A stretch of DNA of 64,000 nt, taken from the NCBI RefSeq assembly GCF_018271995.1, contig NZ_JAGUCO010000004.1, positions 1 through 64,000 of the forward strand, read 5' to 3'. Source of the stretch: Carboxylicivirga linearis (GTDB lineage Bacteria; Bacteroidota; Bacteroidia; Bacteroidales; Marinilabiliaceae). Below, in pieces: positions 1 to 9,087 of this stretch (the first letter of the stretch is position 1; every line of letters starts with the position of its first letter). The notes under the pieces are model-generated. The model had not been told where the DNA came from and ran no database searches. It worked only from the letters and a program-made list of their open reading frames with translations. Made by a program: the position numbers and the translations under genes.

Positions 1-110
1 TTTGGAACGTCCAAATCAAAAACCAATCTTTTTGAAGGTAAGGTATGTTAATTTGTGTTTCGGGATTAAACACGAGGTGGTTAGGGGCAAAAATATTTCA
101 GAAGCATTTA

Positions 111-680
111 TCAATTTCTTTCAATTGCCAGAATCTTGACCGGATTTATCAAGTATTGTTCTTCATTTTTACGCTCGTGAATCTTTAAAAGAACATCCAT
201 CCCTGATACAACTTTCCCGAAGGCGGAAAAACCTTGCCCATCTGGATTACGCTTTCCACCAAAATCCAATTCCGGTTGATCGCCTATACAAAAGAAAAAA
301 TCAGCTTGTGCAGTTCCTGGTTCATTTCGAGCCATACTAAATACACCATCTTTATGTAGAATTCCTGTTTGCTTCGTTGTTTCATGCTCTATAGGAGGTA
401 AGTGGTTTGGATGCACATCATCATACAACCCTCCTTGCACCACTTCTATTTTAATATCATTATCCGGTTGATTATCCATTGTAACAACCCTATAAAAGGT
501 AGCCCCCTCAAAACGCCCCTCATCCACATACTTTAGAAAGTTGCCAGCAGTAATGGGAGCATCCTTAATATATATGTCGCATACAATTTCTCCTAACTCC
601 GTTTTTATAATAATTTGGGGATCACTCTTACACGACTGAAATAACAATACTATCAATAAACCGAATAAAACAGATTTCAT
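111..680 (-). CDS. Cyclophilin-type peptidyl-prolyl isomerase, lipoprotein
   Basis: Predicted to catalyse cis-trans isomerisation of prolyl bonds during folding of exported proteins. The protein (about 189 residues) starts with a lipoprotein signal (MKSVLFGLLIVLLFQSC), so it is probably anchored to a membrane on the periplasmic side. Cyclophilin blocks are visible: GNFLKYVDEGRF, TFYRVV, an ADFFFCIGDQPELDFGG segment and FSAFGKVVSGMDVL. The longer reading frame begins 13 codons upstream at 719, but starting at 680 puts the signal peptide at the N-terminus, so I chose that ATG. It is the last gene of the minus-strand sigma factor group and begins 5 bases after the stop of the upstream lipoprotein gene, so the two are probably co-transcribed. 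Family call is secure; any special link to the sigma factor is inference. Confidence 0.9.
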   Translation of the reverse strand: MKSVLFGLLIVLLFQSCKSDPQIIIKTELGEIVCDIYIKDAPITAGNFLKYVDEGRFEGATFYRVVTMDNQPDNDIKIEVVQGGLYDDVHPNHLPPIEHETTKQTGILHKDGVFSMARNEPGTAQADFFFCIGDQPELDFGGKRNPDGQGFSAFGKVVSGMDVLLKIHERKNEEQYLINPVKILAIERN

Positions 681-684
681 ATTC

Positions 685-1707
685 TTACTTTTTACGAATA
701 AATGCTTGCCATAAGACAATAACTACAACTGCAAAAGTAACAATAAATGCCCACCAATTGGTGGTTCGATAATAACCAAACACCGTTTTATCGCAATACT
801 GAAATTCACCTGCTCCCATTTCCCATTTCAAATTTTCATTATCAAGTTCGGCTGCATTGGTATCATAAACAAGTCCGGGTAACTCAAATTCTATTTTATA
901 ACTTCGAGAATGCAATAACAGCATTCTATCATTCACTTCTTCTTCAAACTGATCAAAGTATCCTTTCTTATAAAGCCTGTCCATTCGATCAATATTCAAT
1001 AAACTATCTGTTATTACTGTCAACTCATTCAACTCAGGCCCATCATCCAATACATGATAGAAAATCTCATCAAGAAACTTTGTCTGGTCTTTATTAATTA
1101 CATCAAACCCATTTAAAACAGCAGCAGAATCAACCAAACGAATATACTCTCTACACATTGATTTTGAAATAAACTCCCACAAATGAAGCTCTCCATTTTC
1201 AATCCAGTTATCTTTTTCTTTACCACTTAAATGGTTTATAACTGTCGTATCATCTTCCAGAAAATAAGTTCGTTCATCCTCACTTAAAAATTCACTTATA
1301 TCAAAATGTCGATAAGGGAATCGTTGCAGAAACGTTTCACTGTATTCATGAAAAGTGTAGAACCATCTATACTTCTTATGATAATCTATCTTTATATTTT
1401 CTCTTTGGCCTGAATCAATCTGGGAATAAAACACATTGAAAGAGGCGTCAACAGAAGGAAATGTTTTTTCAGCAATGGCAAAGAAAACAGTGTCTGATTC
1501 ATTTATTTCTTTTGAGTAACTTACATCCCAACCATCAGAAACATCAAAAGAGAAGGGATTTCGATGAACTTTTGCTGAGTCACCAACAGCTGTCACTCTT
1601 TTATAAACGGATCCATCATTATTAATCCGGGTAAAATATCTTAGTTCAGGCTCATCACAACTACTTAATAGAAGAAGTGCAAATAATATGTATTTGATTT
1701 TTTTCAT
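685..1707 (-). CDS. Lipoprotein with C-terminal membrane anchor, function unknown
   Basis: I do not recognise the family. The protein (340 residues from the chosen start) begins MKKIKYILFALLLLSSCDEP, a clear lipoprotein signal with the lipobox cysteine, and ends in one hydrophobic helix (WWAFIVTFAVVVIVLWQAF) followed by RKK. It would therefore be tethered at both ends, with about 290 charged residues facing the periplasm. An in-frame ATG at 1743 lies inside the preceding anti-sigma-like gene and would bury the signal peptide, so 1707 is preferred. Its place between an anti-sigma-like protein and a periplasmic isomerase suggests a role in envelope sensing under the ECF sigma factor, but that is only context. 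Confidence 0.75.
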   Translation of the reverse strand: MKKIKYILFALLLLSSCDEPELRYFTRINNDGSVYKRVTAVGDSAKVHRNPFSFDVSDGWDVSYSKEINESDTVFFAIAEKTFPSVDASFNVFYSQIDSGQRENIKIDYHKKYRWFYTFHEYSETFLQRFPYRHFDISEFLSEDERTYFLEDDTTVINHLSGKEKDNWIENGELHLWEFISKSMCREYIRLVDSAAVLNGFDVINKDQTKFLDEIFYHVLDDGPELNELTVITDSLLNIDRMDRLYKKGYFDQFEEEVNDRMLLLHSRSYKIEFELPGLVYDTNAAELDNENLKWEMGAGEFQYCDKTVFGYYRTTNWWAFIVTFAVVVIVLWQAFIRKK

Positions 1708-1724
1708 TTGTCTGATTTTAGTAG

Positions 1725-2252
1725 TTAGCGAATCCAATCGCATAAACGGCTATCTTTTTGCAAATGCCAGGCATTGAACTCAACCATTTCGCCCGCACTA
1801 AACTGCTCATATTTTGTAGGGTAAATTTCTTTGACTACAACTAAAAACTGTTTTATATCTGATATATACTCTGAGTTATTATCTTTTAGTTGTTCAACAT
1901 CCTGCCGCGAAAACTGAATGGCATTTTTACGACTATCTATAATAAATCCGGCTTTCTTAAGGCTTTCTATTAAGTCGTTTATCTGATATTGGCATTGCAT
2001 ATCAAGCTCAGGTGCTTTTTTACTATAATTATCTAATACTAAAATATTGGTTCGCAACGTATAAGTTTCGAATTCTAACCACGTAAACGATCCCACAGCC
2101 AACAAAACAATAACTGATGCCGCAATACGCCACCACACCATTTTTGAATGATTCTTTTCATCGGCCTCAATGGCTTTTAATACATTTTGCTGAAATCGAT
2201 TCACATCTCTTAAACGAGGTTGTTTTTTTATTTCTTCCCAATTATTCATCAT
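1725..2252 (-). CDS. Anti-sigma-like single-pass membrane protein
   Basis: A 175-residue protein with a charged cytoplasmic N-terminus (about 40 residues), one membrane segment near residues 42-60 (WWRIAASVIVLLAVGSFTW) and a periplasmic region of about 110 residues. This topology, and the start codon overlapping the stop of the ECF sigma gene (ATGATGA), are typical of anti-sigma factors. No zinc-binding HxxxCxxC motif of the ZAS type is present. A partner role for the sigma factor is inferred from context, not from a recognised domain. The C-terminal part contains SEYISDIKQFLVVVKEIYP and a DSRLCDWIR end, which I cannot assign. Confidence 0.7.
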   Translation of the reverse strand: MMNNWEEIKKQPRLRDVNRFQQNVLKAIEADEKNHSKMVWWRIAASVIVLLAVGSFTWLEFETYTLRTNILVLDNYSKKAPELDMQCQYQINDLIESLKKAGFIIDSRKNAIQFSRQDVEQLKDNNSEYISDIKQFLVVVKEIYPTKYEQFSAGEMVEFNAWHLQKDSRLCDWIR

Positions 2253-2782
2253 CCCACTTTTAATATTTTACTTAACACCTCTTTCACCTTTTTGCGTGCA
2301 ACATAAAGATTATCTTTAATCTTCTTCTCTGAGTACCCTGTAATTTGAACTACTTCATCTACATCCATCTCTTCCAAATCTCGCAATACAAATACTAACT
2401 TTTGTTGGGGCGACAAATGCCCGGTAGCAGTGTTTAGTAACTCTCCTAATAGTTTCAGATCAAGATCTTTTTCAATATCATCATCCGATTCGATTGTATT
2501 TGGCAAATTGATTTGTGCATGGTTTGTTTTTAAATGATCTAACGCTATTCGGGTGGCTATTGTATATAACCAGGTGCTAAACTTTCCTTTTGCCTCATTG
2601 TATTTGTTAATATTTTGCCATGCTTTTACAAATACATTTTGCGCAATATCTTCCGCTTCTAACTCATTGTTTACCAATCTAAAAACAACAGAAAACACAT
2701 AATCTCCCATCATCAACACTAACTTTCCAAAAGCATTTTGGTCACCTTTCTGGCTTTTATGTATTAACTGGTTTATTTCCAT
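2249..2782 (-). CDS. ECF-subfamily RNA polymerase sigma factor
   Basis: A sigma-70 family factor of the extracytoplasmic function type, about 177 residues, directing RNA polymerase to a specific promoter set. Region 2 is visible as AFGKLVLMMGDYVFSVVFRLV followed by EAEDIAQNVFVKAW and FSTWLYTIATRIALD; region 4 as LSPQQKLVFVLRDLEEMDVDEVVQITGYSEKKIKDNLYVARKK. The ATG at 2782 was chosen over a TTG one codon upstream. It is the first gene of a four-gene minus-strand group (sigma, anti-sigma-like, lipoprotein, isomerase) and is divergent from the ABC efflux operon. It may control its own operon; control of the efflux genes is possible, but the visible signals there fit sigma-54 better. Confidence 0.93.
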   Translation of the reverse strand: MEINQLIHKSQKGDQNAFGKLVLMMGDYVFSVVFRLVNNELEAEDIAQNVFVKAWQNINKYNEAKGKFSTWLYTIATRIALDHLKTNHAQINLPNTIESDDDIEKDLDLKLLGELLNTATGHLSPQQKLVFVLRDLEEMDVDEVVQITGYSEKKIKDNLYVARKKVKEVLSKILKVG

Positions 2783-2886
2783 CAATCGCTTTTCGGTTTA
2801 TTAATGATACGAATAAAGAGTCATTTGGTCGAAAATAAAATCTAAAAACGAATAAAAACCTATCATTTACCCAACACTTTGAAAAT

Positions 2887-2981
2887 GTCCGCATACGAAC
2901 AAGACGAACACTGTAACCTATTGAATACTACAAGTGTCCCATATAAAATAAGTAAAATAGGTAAAACGTCCGAATATGAAC
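2887..2981 (+). promoter_or_regulatory. Two palindromic upstream sites for a candidate activator
   Basis: Two related imperfect palindromes, GTCCGCATACGAAC at 2887-2900 and GTCCGAATATGAAC at 2968-2981, lie 81 bp apart in the 343-bp gap between the sigma factor and the ABC operon. Both fit the form GTCCG-N4-YGAAC. They sit about 90 and 170 bp upstream of a sigma-54-like promoter, where enhancer-binding activators usually bind. Activator identity is unknown; no such regulator gene is in the window. The rest of the gap must also hold the minus-strand sigma operon promoter, which I could not place. Confidence 0.55.
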
Positions 2982-3059
2982 ACTTTCGCCCTAATAAGCG
3001 ATAATGCACCACTACCTAAAAAGTATTTACACTCTGATTTAATGTTATTTAAACTATTC

Positions 3060-3074
3060 GGCACGAGAGTTGAT
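3060..3074 (+). promoter_or_regulatory. Candidate sigma-54 (-24/-12) promoter of the efflux operon
   Basis: GGCACGAGAGTTGAT has the -24 GG (3060-3061) exactly 12 bases from the G of the -12 element (3072), as sigma-54 promoters require. It matches the consensus GGCACGRNNNTTGCW except that the -12 dinucleotide is GA rather than GC. Predicted transcription start is near 3085, giving a leader of about 45 bases to the ATG at 3129. Confidence 0.5.
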
Positions 3075-3128
3075 AACGTATTTTAACAATAAATCCATTG
3101 AATTCTATTCATCTTTGAAAAAAATATT

Positions 3129-3863
3129 ATGAGTCAAAGCATCATTCGTGTTAATCAATTGCACAAATCTTACATAACCGGCAGCAACTCACTTCATGTG
3201 CTAAAAGGGTTAGACATTGATATTAAGCAAGGCGAGATGGTTTCCATTATGGGCTCATCAGGATCGGGCAAATCTACACTTCTGAACATTTTAGGCATCC
3301 TAGATAATTACGACAGAGGTGAATATCACTTAAATGATATTTTAATACGACAAATGAGTGAGCGCAAGGCAGCTGCATTTCGCAACCAGTACATTGGTTT
3401 TATCTTTCAGTCGTTTAACCTCATCTCTTTTAAGAATGCCATGGAAAATGTTGCTCTTCCTTTATACTATCAGGGAGTTAGTCGCAAGAAAAGAAATAGC
3501 ATGGCTCTTGATTTGCTCGAAAAGCTTGGACTAAGAGAATGGAGCGAACACCTACCAAGCGAACTTTCCGGTGGTCAGAAGCAACGAATAGCTATTGCAC
3601 GCTCACTGATATCTAATCCTAAAATTATATTAGCTGATGAGCCAACAGGTGCATTAGACACACAAACTTCATATGAAGTAATGGATATACTTAAAGAAGT
3701 TAACAACAGCGGTATCACCGTTATAATTGTTACTCACGAAAATGATATTGCAGACATGACTCAAAGAGTTATTCGATTGAAAGATGGCTTAATAGAAGCC
3801 AATCATACCAATGTTCATTTTGCAGAACAACAGGCAGGTAAATCCATTTTTGTAAACAATTAA
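3129..3863 (+). CDS. ABC transporter ATP-binding protein, MacB/LolD type
   Basis: ATPase subunit (244 residues) that would power the two permeases encoded next. It has the Walker A motif GSSGSGKST near residue 43, the Q-loop in FQSFNLI, the signature LSGGQKQR, Walker [11 protein letters not shown]-loop ALDT and the switch histidine in VTHEND. The sequence pattern is that of the MacB/LolD/FtsE branch, which drives mechanotransmission rather than substrate passage through a channel. First gene of an operon running to about 10.46 kb; the permease begins 11 bases after its stop. Substrate is unknown: a toxic compound, peptide or lipid is possible. Confidence 0.93.
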   Translation: MSQSIIRVNQLHKSYITGSNSLHVLKGLDIDIKQGEMVSIMGSSGSGKSTLLNILGILDNYDRGEYHLNDILIRQMSERKAAAFRNQYIGFIFQSFNLISFKNAMENVALPLYYQGVSRKKRNSMALDLLEKLGLREWSEHLPSELSGGQKQRIAIARSLISNPKIILADEPTGALDTQTSYEVMDILKEVNNSGITVIIVTHENDIADMTQRVIRLKDGLIEANHTNVHFAEQQAGKSIFVNN

Positions 3864-3874
3864 TTTTTTTTCTG

Positions 3875-5125
3875 ATGATTGATTATTTACAAGAGATATT
3901 CTCTACACTCAGACAGAACAAGCTTAGAGCGATCATGACCGGATTTAGTGTTGCATGGGGAATTTTCATGCTAATACTTTTATTGGGCTCAGGAAAAGGA
4001 TTGCAAAATGGCATGGAAAACAATTTCAGGGGCACTTCAAAAAATGCCTTGTGGATTTGGAGTCGCAGAACTCAGGTTGCTTATGATGGATTAAAAGCCG
4101 GACGTCGTATTCGTTTTACTGATCAGGATGCCACAACTATTCAACGTCAGTTTGCCGACGACATTGATAACTTCTCCGGTCGTTTCAGTATTTGGGGTAA
4201 TAACGATGTGACCTACAAAAATGAATATGGCGACTTTCGAGTTGAAGGTGTAATGCCTGAATTTAAAAAAATATCCATTGTGGATATGCTCGACGGACGT
4301 TACATAAACGAACTGGATATTAAAGAATACAGAAAATGCGTAATTATTTCTGAACCGGTTAAAACACATCTCTTCAAAGAAGAAGAACCAATGGGTAAAT
4401 ACATCCGCATTGGTGGAGTACCTTTTAAGGTCGTAGGTATTTTTAAGAATCCAGAGAATCGTGAAGAGAAAAAAGTATATATCCCATTATCCACCACGCA
4501 ACGTGTTTACAATGGCAACAACCGTTTAAGCGAAATGGCAATCGCCACCAATGCTTTAACCGTTGCTGAGAATAAACGAATTGAAGAAGCCGTACAAAAC
4601 ACGCTGATGGAACGACACAGAGTGGCTCCGGAAGACAAACAAGCTATTGGTATTTGGAATACGCTGGAATCATTTAAACAAGCGCAAGGCGTGTTTGCCG
4701 GCATCAGAATGTTTGTTTGGGTAATTGGTGTAATGACCATTATAGCAGGTATTGTTGGAGTCAGCAATATTATGATCATACTGGTAAAAGAGCGAACTAA
4801 AGAAATAGGAATCAGAAAGGCAATTGGTGCTTCACCGTTTTCCATTATCCGATTAGTACTATCCGAATCCGTTTTGATTACCGGACTCGCAGGATTTTTT
4901 GGACTGGTTGCCGGAATGGGGCTTTTATCTCTGGTATCTCTGATTCTTCAACAAGCCGCTCAAGGCAGTCAGGAGTTAGAGAGGGCATTTTTTAATCCAT
5001 CAGCAGATTTAGGCGTAGCCATTTGGGCATTGGTAATTCTGGTTTCAGCTGGAGTAATAGCCGGTTTTATACCTGCAAGAAAAGCCTCGGCTATCCGCCC
5101 TATTGAAGCTTTACATGATGAATAA
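3875..5125 (+). CDS. MacB/FtsX-type ABC permease, first copy
   Basis: A 416-residue membrane subunit. Helix 1 lies near residues 18-38 (IMTGFSVAWGIFMLILLLGSG), followed by a large periplasmic MacB_PCD-type domain of about 230 residues and three C-terminal helices within the FtsX domain, including the coupling segment ERTKEIGIRKAIGAS. The end (FIPARKASAIRPIEALHDE) is typical of the family. It is paralogous to the next gene: both share the layout, TAFGVFWAIFM/TGFSVAWGIFM in helix 1 and the same C-terminal motif. The pair probably forms a heterodimer over one ATPase, unlike classic MacB, where ATPase and permease are fused and homodimeric. Confidence 0.92.
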   Translation: MIDYLQEIFSTLRQNKLRAIMTGFSVAWGIFMLILLLGSGKGLQNGMENNFRGTSKNALWIWSRRTQVAYDGLKAGRRIRFTDQDATTIQRQFADDIDNFSGRFSIWGNNDVTYKNEYGDFRVEGVMPEFKKISIVDMLDGRYINELDIKEYRKCVIISEPVKTHLFKEEEPMGKYIRIGGVPFKVVGIFKNPENREEKKVYIPLSTTQRVYNGNNRLSEMAIATNALTVAENKRIEEAVQNTLMERHRVAPEDKQAIGIWNTLESFKQAQGVFAGIRMFVWVIGVMTIIAGIVGVSNIMIILVKERTKEIGIRKAIGASPFSIIRLVLSESVLITGLAGFFGLVAGMGLLSLVSLILQQAAQGSQELERAFFNPSADLGVAIWALVILVSAGVIAGFIPARKASAIRPIEALHDE

Positions 5126-5148
5126 TTGATAACCTTAGAACCTTATCT

Positions 5149-6429
5149 ATGTTTGATAGAGACAGATGGCAGGAGATTTTTAATGCCATAAAAAAGAATA
5201 AACTAAGAAGCGTACTAACAGCTTTCGGTGTTTTCTGGGCCATTTTTATGCTGATTGTAATGACTGGCTCCGGCAACGGATTAAAAAACGGCATTACCGA
5301 AGGTGTTAAAGATTTTGCCACCAACAGTGCTTTTATGTGGTCGGAAAATACTACAGTAGCTTTTGAAGGATTTAAAAGAGGCAGACACTGGATGATTACC
5401 AACGACGACATTGTTGCCATTAAAGACCAAGTGCCAGAAGTGGAAGTGATATCACCCCGCCTGAACGGTTGGAACCTCAGAAGTGGTGAAAATGTGGTGA
5501 GAGGCAAGCGCTCAGCAGCTTTTAACGTAATGGGCGACTACCCAACTTATAAGAAGATAGACCCATGTACGATGCCTTACGGACGTTATATTAATGATGA
5601 AGATATACGCTTAAAACGCAAGGTCTGCATCATTGGAGAAAAAGTATATGAGATCATGTTCGACGAAGGTGAAGATCCTGTTGGAGAATACATCAGAGTG
5701 AACGGGGTGTATTTTATGGTGGTTGGTGTATTTAAAAGCAACAACCCTCAAATAAACATTGGAAGTAATAAAAAGGAAACGGTTTATCTTCCTTTTACAT
5801 CTATGCAACAAACCTTTAACTATGGCGATCAGGTACATTACTTTGGAATAACTGCTAAAGAAGGAGTCAAGGTAAGTAAGGTGATAGATAAAATCACCCC
5901 TATTCTTCAGAAAAATCATAAAATTTCTCCTGAGGACCCCGATGCTGTTGGCAAGGTTGATATAGAAAATCAAATTCAAACCATGTTCTATATCTTTTTA
6001 GGAATTGATATTCTAATATGGGTAGTTGGAATTGGTACTTTAATTGCAGGCGCTGTTGGAATCAGTAATATTATGCTGGTTATTGTAAAAGAACGCACCA
6101 AAGAAATAGGAATACAAAGAGCCATTGGAGCGCGTCCGGCTGTAATAATTGGCCAGCTGTTAACCGAATCGGTATTTCTTACAACCATTGCCGGTTTTAT
6201 TGGTCTGGCTTTCGGAACCTTCGTCCTTTATCTGGTCGATGCCGGTATTGATGCCTCGCGAGCGGGAGCAACCGGAGAAGAAGAAACCTTCTTTTTAAAT
6301 CCTGAAATTGGATTACCTCTGGCTCTTTCTGCCCTGGCTATGCTAATATTTGTTGGGTTAATAGCCGGTTTAATACCAGCGATGAAAGCCATCAAAATTA
6401 AACCAATAGAAGCTTTACGTCACGAATAA
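5149..6429 (+). CDS. MacB/FtsX-type ABC permease, second copy
   Basis: A 426-residue paralogue of the preceding permease, starting 23 bases after it. It has one N-terminal helix (VLTAFGVFWAIFMLIVMTGSG), a periplasmic domain and three C-terminal helices with the FtsX motif ERTKEIGIQRAIGARP and the ending IPAMKAIKIKPIEALRHE. Its insert GATGEEETFFLN before the last helix matches the EERAFFN-type insert of the first copy. Both permeases seem intact, so they likely act as a heterodimer with the ATPase at 3129-3863. The downstream adaptor begins 35 bases later. Confidence 0.92.
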   Translation: MFDRDRWQEIFNAIKKNKLRSVLTAFGVFWAIFMLIVMTGSGNGLKNGITEGVKDFATNSAFMWSENTTVAFEGFKRGRHWMITNDDIVAIKDQVPEVEVISPRLNGWNLRSGENVVRGKRSAAFNVMGDYPTYKKIDPCTMPYGRYINDEDIRLKRKVCIIGEKVYEIMFDEGEDPVGEYIRVNGVYFMVVGVFKSNNPQINIGSNKKETVYLPFTSMQQTFNYGDQVHYFGITAKEGVKVSKVIDKITPILQKNHKISPEDPDAVGKVDIENQIQTMFYIFLGIDILIWVVGIGTLIAGAVGISNIMLVIVKERTKEIGIQRAIGARPAVIIGQLLTESVFLTTIAGFIGLAFGTFVLYLVDAGIDASRAGATGEEETFFLNPEIGLPLALSALAMLIFVGLIAGLIPAMKAIKIKPIEALRHE

Positions 6430-6464
6430 TAACAAAACGAACAAAATAACTTAAATCAATAATC

Positions 6465-7547
6465 ATGAAAAAGGTATTAAAAATATTAGGTCTAATCATA
6501 TTTGTAGGATTAGTAGGCTGGGTTGTATTTTACTTGTACGGCCAAACTAAAAAAGATCCGATTGTTTACGAAACAGAAAATGCCGAAGTCACTAATATCA
6601 TTAAAAAAACGGTGGCTACCGGATCGGTTGTTCCACGAAAAGAAATTGAAATAAAACCCCAGGAGTCTGGTATTATAACAGAATTATATGTTGAACCGGG
6701 TGATATGGTTGAAAAAGGCGATTTAATTGCAAAGATTCAGATTATTCCTGAAATGGTGCAGGTTAACAATGCCGAAACCCAATTACGAAAAGCAGAGATC
6801 AGCTTTAAAAATGCTGAGATTGAATTTAAACGTAAAAAGGAATTATTTGACACCGGAGTGATACCAGAATCGGAGTATCTTGAAGAGTCTTTAAGATTTG
6901 AAACGGCAAAAGCCGATCGCGATGCAGCTGAAAATAACCTACAGTTGATAAAAGAAGGAGTTACATCTAAAATGAAAAACCAAACCAATACTTTAATCCG
7001 CTCTACAATTAACGGAATGGTATTAGATGTACCTATCAAAGAAGGAAACTCGGTTATTAAGAGTAATACCTTTAATGATGGAACCACCGTAGCGACAGTG
7101 GCCGATATGGGCAAAATGGTATTTGAAGGTAAAGTGGACGAGACAGAGGTAGGTAAAATTCGTGAAGGAATGGATCTGTTATTATCTATTGGTGCCATTG
7201 AAGACGAAAAATACGATGCCCAGTTAGAATCTATTGCACCTAAAGGAGTGGAAGAAAACGGTGCCATTCAGTTTGAGATTAAAGCTGCCGTAAACCTTAA
7301 AGAAGGTCAGTTTATCAGAGCCGGTTATAGCGCTACTGCTGATATTGTATTAGATCGCAGAGATAGTGTAATTGCCATTAAAGAAAAACTGATCACTTTT
7401 GCAAATGATTCAGCTTTTATTGAAATTGAAACCGGAGAGCAAGCCTTTGAGAAACGCCTAATACAAACCGGATTATCTGATGGAATTAACATTGAAGTGA
7501 AAGAAGGACTTTCTACTGAAGAAAAGATTAAAGTTCCCAAAAGCTAA
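6465..7547 (+). CDS. Periplasmic adaptor (HlyD/MacA family), first copy
   Basis: A 360-residue membrane fusion protein linking the inner membrane permeases to the outer membrane channel. It has an N-terminal anchor helix (ILGLIIFVGLVGWVVFYLYG), a barrel-sandwich half with IKPQESGIITELYVEPGDMVEKGDLIAKI, a helical hairpin rich in A, E and K (about residues 105-170), the second barrel-sandwich half (STINGMVLDVPIKEGNSV) and a beta-barrel region. It lies directly downstream of the permeases and upstream of a TolC-like gene. A second adaptor occurs at 9194-10465, so the assembly may use two kinds of adaptor. Confidence 0.9.
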   Translation: MKKVLKILGLIIFVGLVGWVVFYLYGQTKKDPIVYETENAEVTNIIKKTVATGSVVPRKEIEIKPQESGIITELYVEPGDMVEKGDLIAKIQIIPEMVQVNNAETQLRKAEISFKNAEIEFKRKKELFDTGVIPESEYLEESLRFETAKADRDAAENNLQLIKEGVTSKMKNQTNTLIRSTINGMVLDVPIKEGNSVIKSNTFNDGTTVATVADMGKMVFEGKVDETEVGKIREGMDLLLSIGAIEDEKYDAQLESIAPKGVEENGAIQFEIKAAVNLKEGQFIRAGYSATADIVLDRRDSVIAIKEKLITFANDSAFIEIETGEQAFEKRLIQTGLSDGINIEVKEGLSTEEKIKVPKS

Positions 7548-7594
7548 TATTCAATTATAATTGATATTTTTAATAGTTTTTTCATAAAAACAGT

Positions 7595-7633
7595 CGGGGT
7601 TAACTACCCCGGCTATCTGCTACTAATTTTTTT
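7595..7633 (+). terminator. Weak terminator or attenuator hairpin
   Basis: CGGGGT (7595-7600) pairs with ACCCCG (7606-7611) across a five-base loop. The T7 run lies about 15 bases further on (7627-7633), so this is a poor intrinsic terminator and may only attenuate expression of the TolC gene. Confidence 0.4.
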
Positions 7634-7688
7634 AGTGCACACCTGAGAGAAATAAAAATAACGATCCTAACGGAAAAAAATCTTAGCA

Positions 7689-9029
7689 ATGATTCGAAAA
7701 GCTTTATTTGGGTTTGTAATTGCATTAGCATCCATTACCTCATCATCTGCACAAGAGGTAAAACAATGGTCGCTGCTTGAATGCATTAATTATGCCCACG
7801 AAAATAATATTACGGTAAAACGCCAATTACTAAATGCCGAATATCAGGCAAATGTATTAAAGCAAAGTAAACTTAACATGCTTCCAAACCTTAATGCCAG
7901 CGTAAGTGGCTCCTTTAATTTTGGTTATACATGGATTCAACAAGAGGCTCAAAACGTGGAAGTGAACACTCGCTCATTAAGCTCCGGCCTGTCGAGTAAT
8001 GTGGCACTGTTTGAAGGGCTAACCAGACAAAATACCATTAAGAAAAACCAGTATTTGTTAATGCAGGCTTTAGAAGACAATGAGAAAACCAAAAACGATA
8101 TTGCTCTTCAGATTACTGCACAATACATGCAAATTTTGTTTGACAAAGAGTTATTGGCTGTTGCCAAAGAACAATACGAAACCAGTAAACTTCAAGTGGA
8201 TCGAACTCAAAAATTAGTAGATGCAGGTAGTGTAGCAATGGGTAATCTTCTTGAAATTAAATCACAGGCTGCTAAAGAAGCTTTAAATGTAACTCAGCAA
8301 GAGAATAATTTAAATTTAAATATTCTGACTTTAGCCCAACTTTTAGATCTCGAAAACCCATTGGACTTTGCTATAGAAACACCTACTATACCAGAACTTG
8401 AAGCTTTTACTCCTGCCGGACCTGAAAACATTTATCAAACGGCATTAGAAATCATGCCAGAGATCAAAAGTTCGGAACATTATGTAACAAGCTCAGAATA
8501 TGATCTGAAAATTGCAAAGGGTAATTATTATCCTACCATAAGTTTAGGAGCAAATATTGGTGCTAATGCCAATTGGCTGGCTGATGATCCTGATGGTTAC
8601 AATCGTCCATTATGGGAACAATTTAAATCAACCAGAAACACTTACATTGGCGCATCTTTGTCCATTCCTATTTTTAACAGATTACAGGCTCGTAATGGTG
8701 TAGCCAATGCTAAACTTGGTTTACAAGATGCAAACTACCAATTACAATCGGCTAAACTTGCACTTCGTAAAGAAATTCAACAAGCTTATGCCGATGCAAC
8801 AGCTGCTTATAAGAATTTCTTATCAAGTGAAGAGGCTGTTGACTCTTACAAGGAATCATTCCGTTATACCGAGAAAAAGTTTAATGTTGGCTTAGTTAAT
8901 TCGGTTGATTACAATGTATCGAAAACAGATTTTACCAAGGCTCAATCTGATTTACTACAAGCCAAATACTCGTATATTTTACGAACTAAAATTTTAGATT
9001 TCTATAAAGGGATTCCTATTGAACTTTAA
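7689..9029 (+). CDS. TolC-family outer membrane efflux protein
   Basis: A 446-residue outer membrane channel component. The signal peptide (MIRKALFGFVIALASITSSSAQ) precedes WSLLECINYAHENNITVKRQ, the typical start of Bacteroidota TolC proteins. Two repeats of alpha-helical hairpins with QA-rich heptads and beta-barrel strands (GASLSIPIFN near the start of the second repeat) are visible. It completes a tripartite pump with the MacB-type permeases and the two adaptors that flank it. A clear terminator follows, so the second adaptor may have its own promoter or depend on read-through. Confidence 0.92.
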   Translation: MIRKALFGFVIALASITSSSAQEVKQWSLLECINYAHENNITVKRQLLNAEYQANVLKQSKLNMLPNLNASVSGSFNFGYTWIQQEAQNVEVNTRSLSSGLSSNVALFEGLTRQNTIKKNQYLLMQALEDNEKTKNDIALQITAQYMQILFDKELLAVAKEQYETSKLQVDRTQKLVDAGSVAMGNLLEIKSQAAKEALNVTQQENNLNLNILTLAQLLDLENPLDFAIETPTIPELEAFTPAGPENIYQTALEIMPEIKSSEHYVTSSEYDLKIAKGNYYPTISLGANIGANANWLADDPDGYNRPLWEQFKSTRNTYIGASLSIPIFNRLQARNGVANAKLGLQDANYQLQSAKLALRKEIQQAYADATAAYKNFLSSEEAVDSYKESFRYTEKKFNVGLVNSVDYNVSKTDFTKAQSDLLQAKYSYILRTKILDFYKGIPIEL

Positions 9030-9050
9030 TGTTCACCTTAACCCTAACTT

Positions 9051-9087
9051 AATACCAGTTGGTTTTTTACCAATTGGTATTTTTTTA
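9051..9087 (+). terminator. Intrinsic terminator after the TolC gene
   Basis: An AATACCAGTTGGT-type stem pairs with ACCAATTGGTATT over a T-rich loop and runs into T7. It separates the TolC gene from the second adaptor gene. Confidence 0.75.

Noticed and set aside
1-110. Partial gene at the left edge
   Set aside because: A short open stretch on each strand is too short and shows no recognisable protein.
2249-3074. ECF sigma factor as the direct controller of the efflux operon
   Set aside because: The visible promoter element fits sigma-54 spacing better; there is no evidence for an ECF-type promoter before the ATPase gene.
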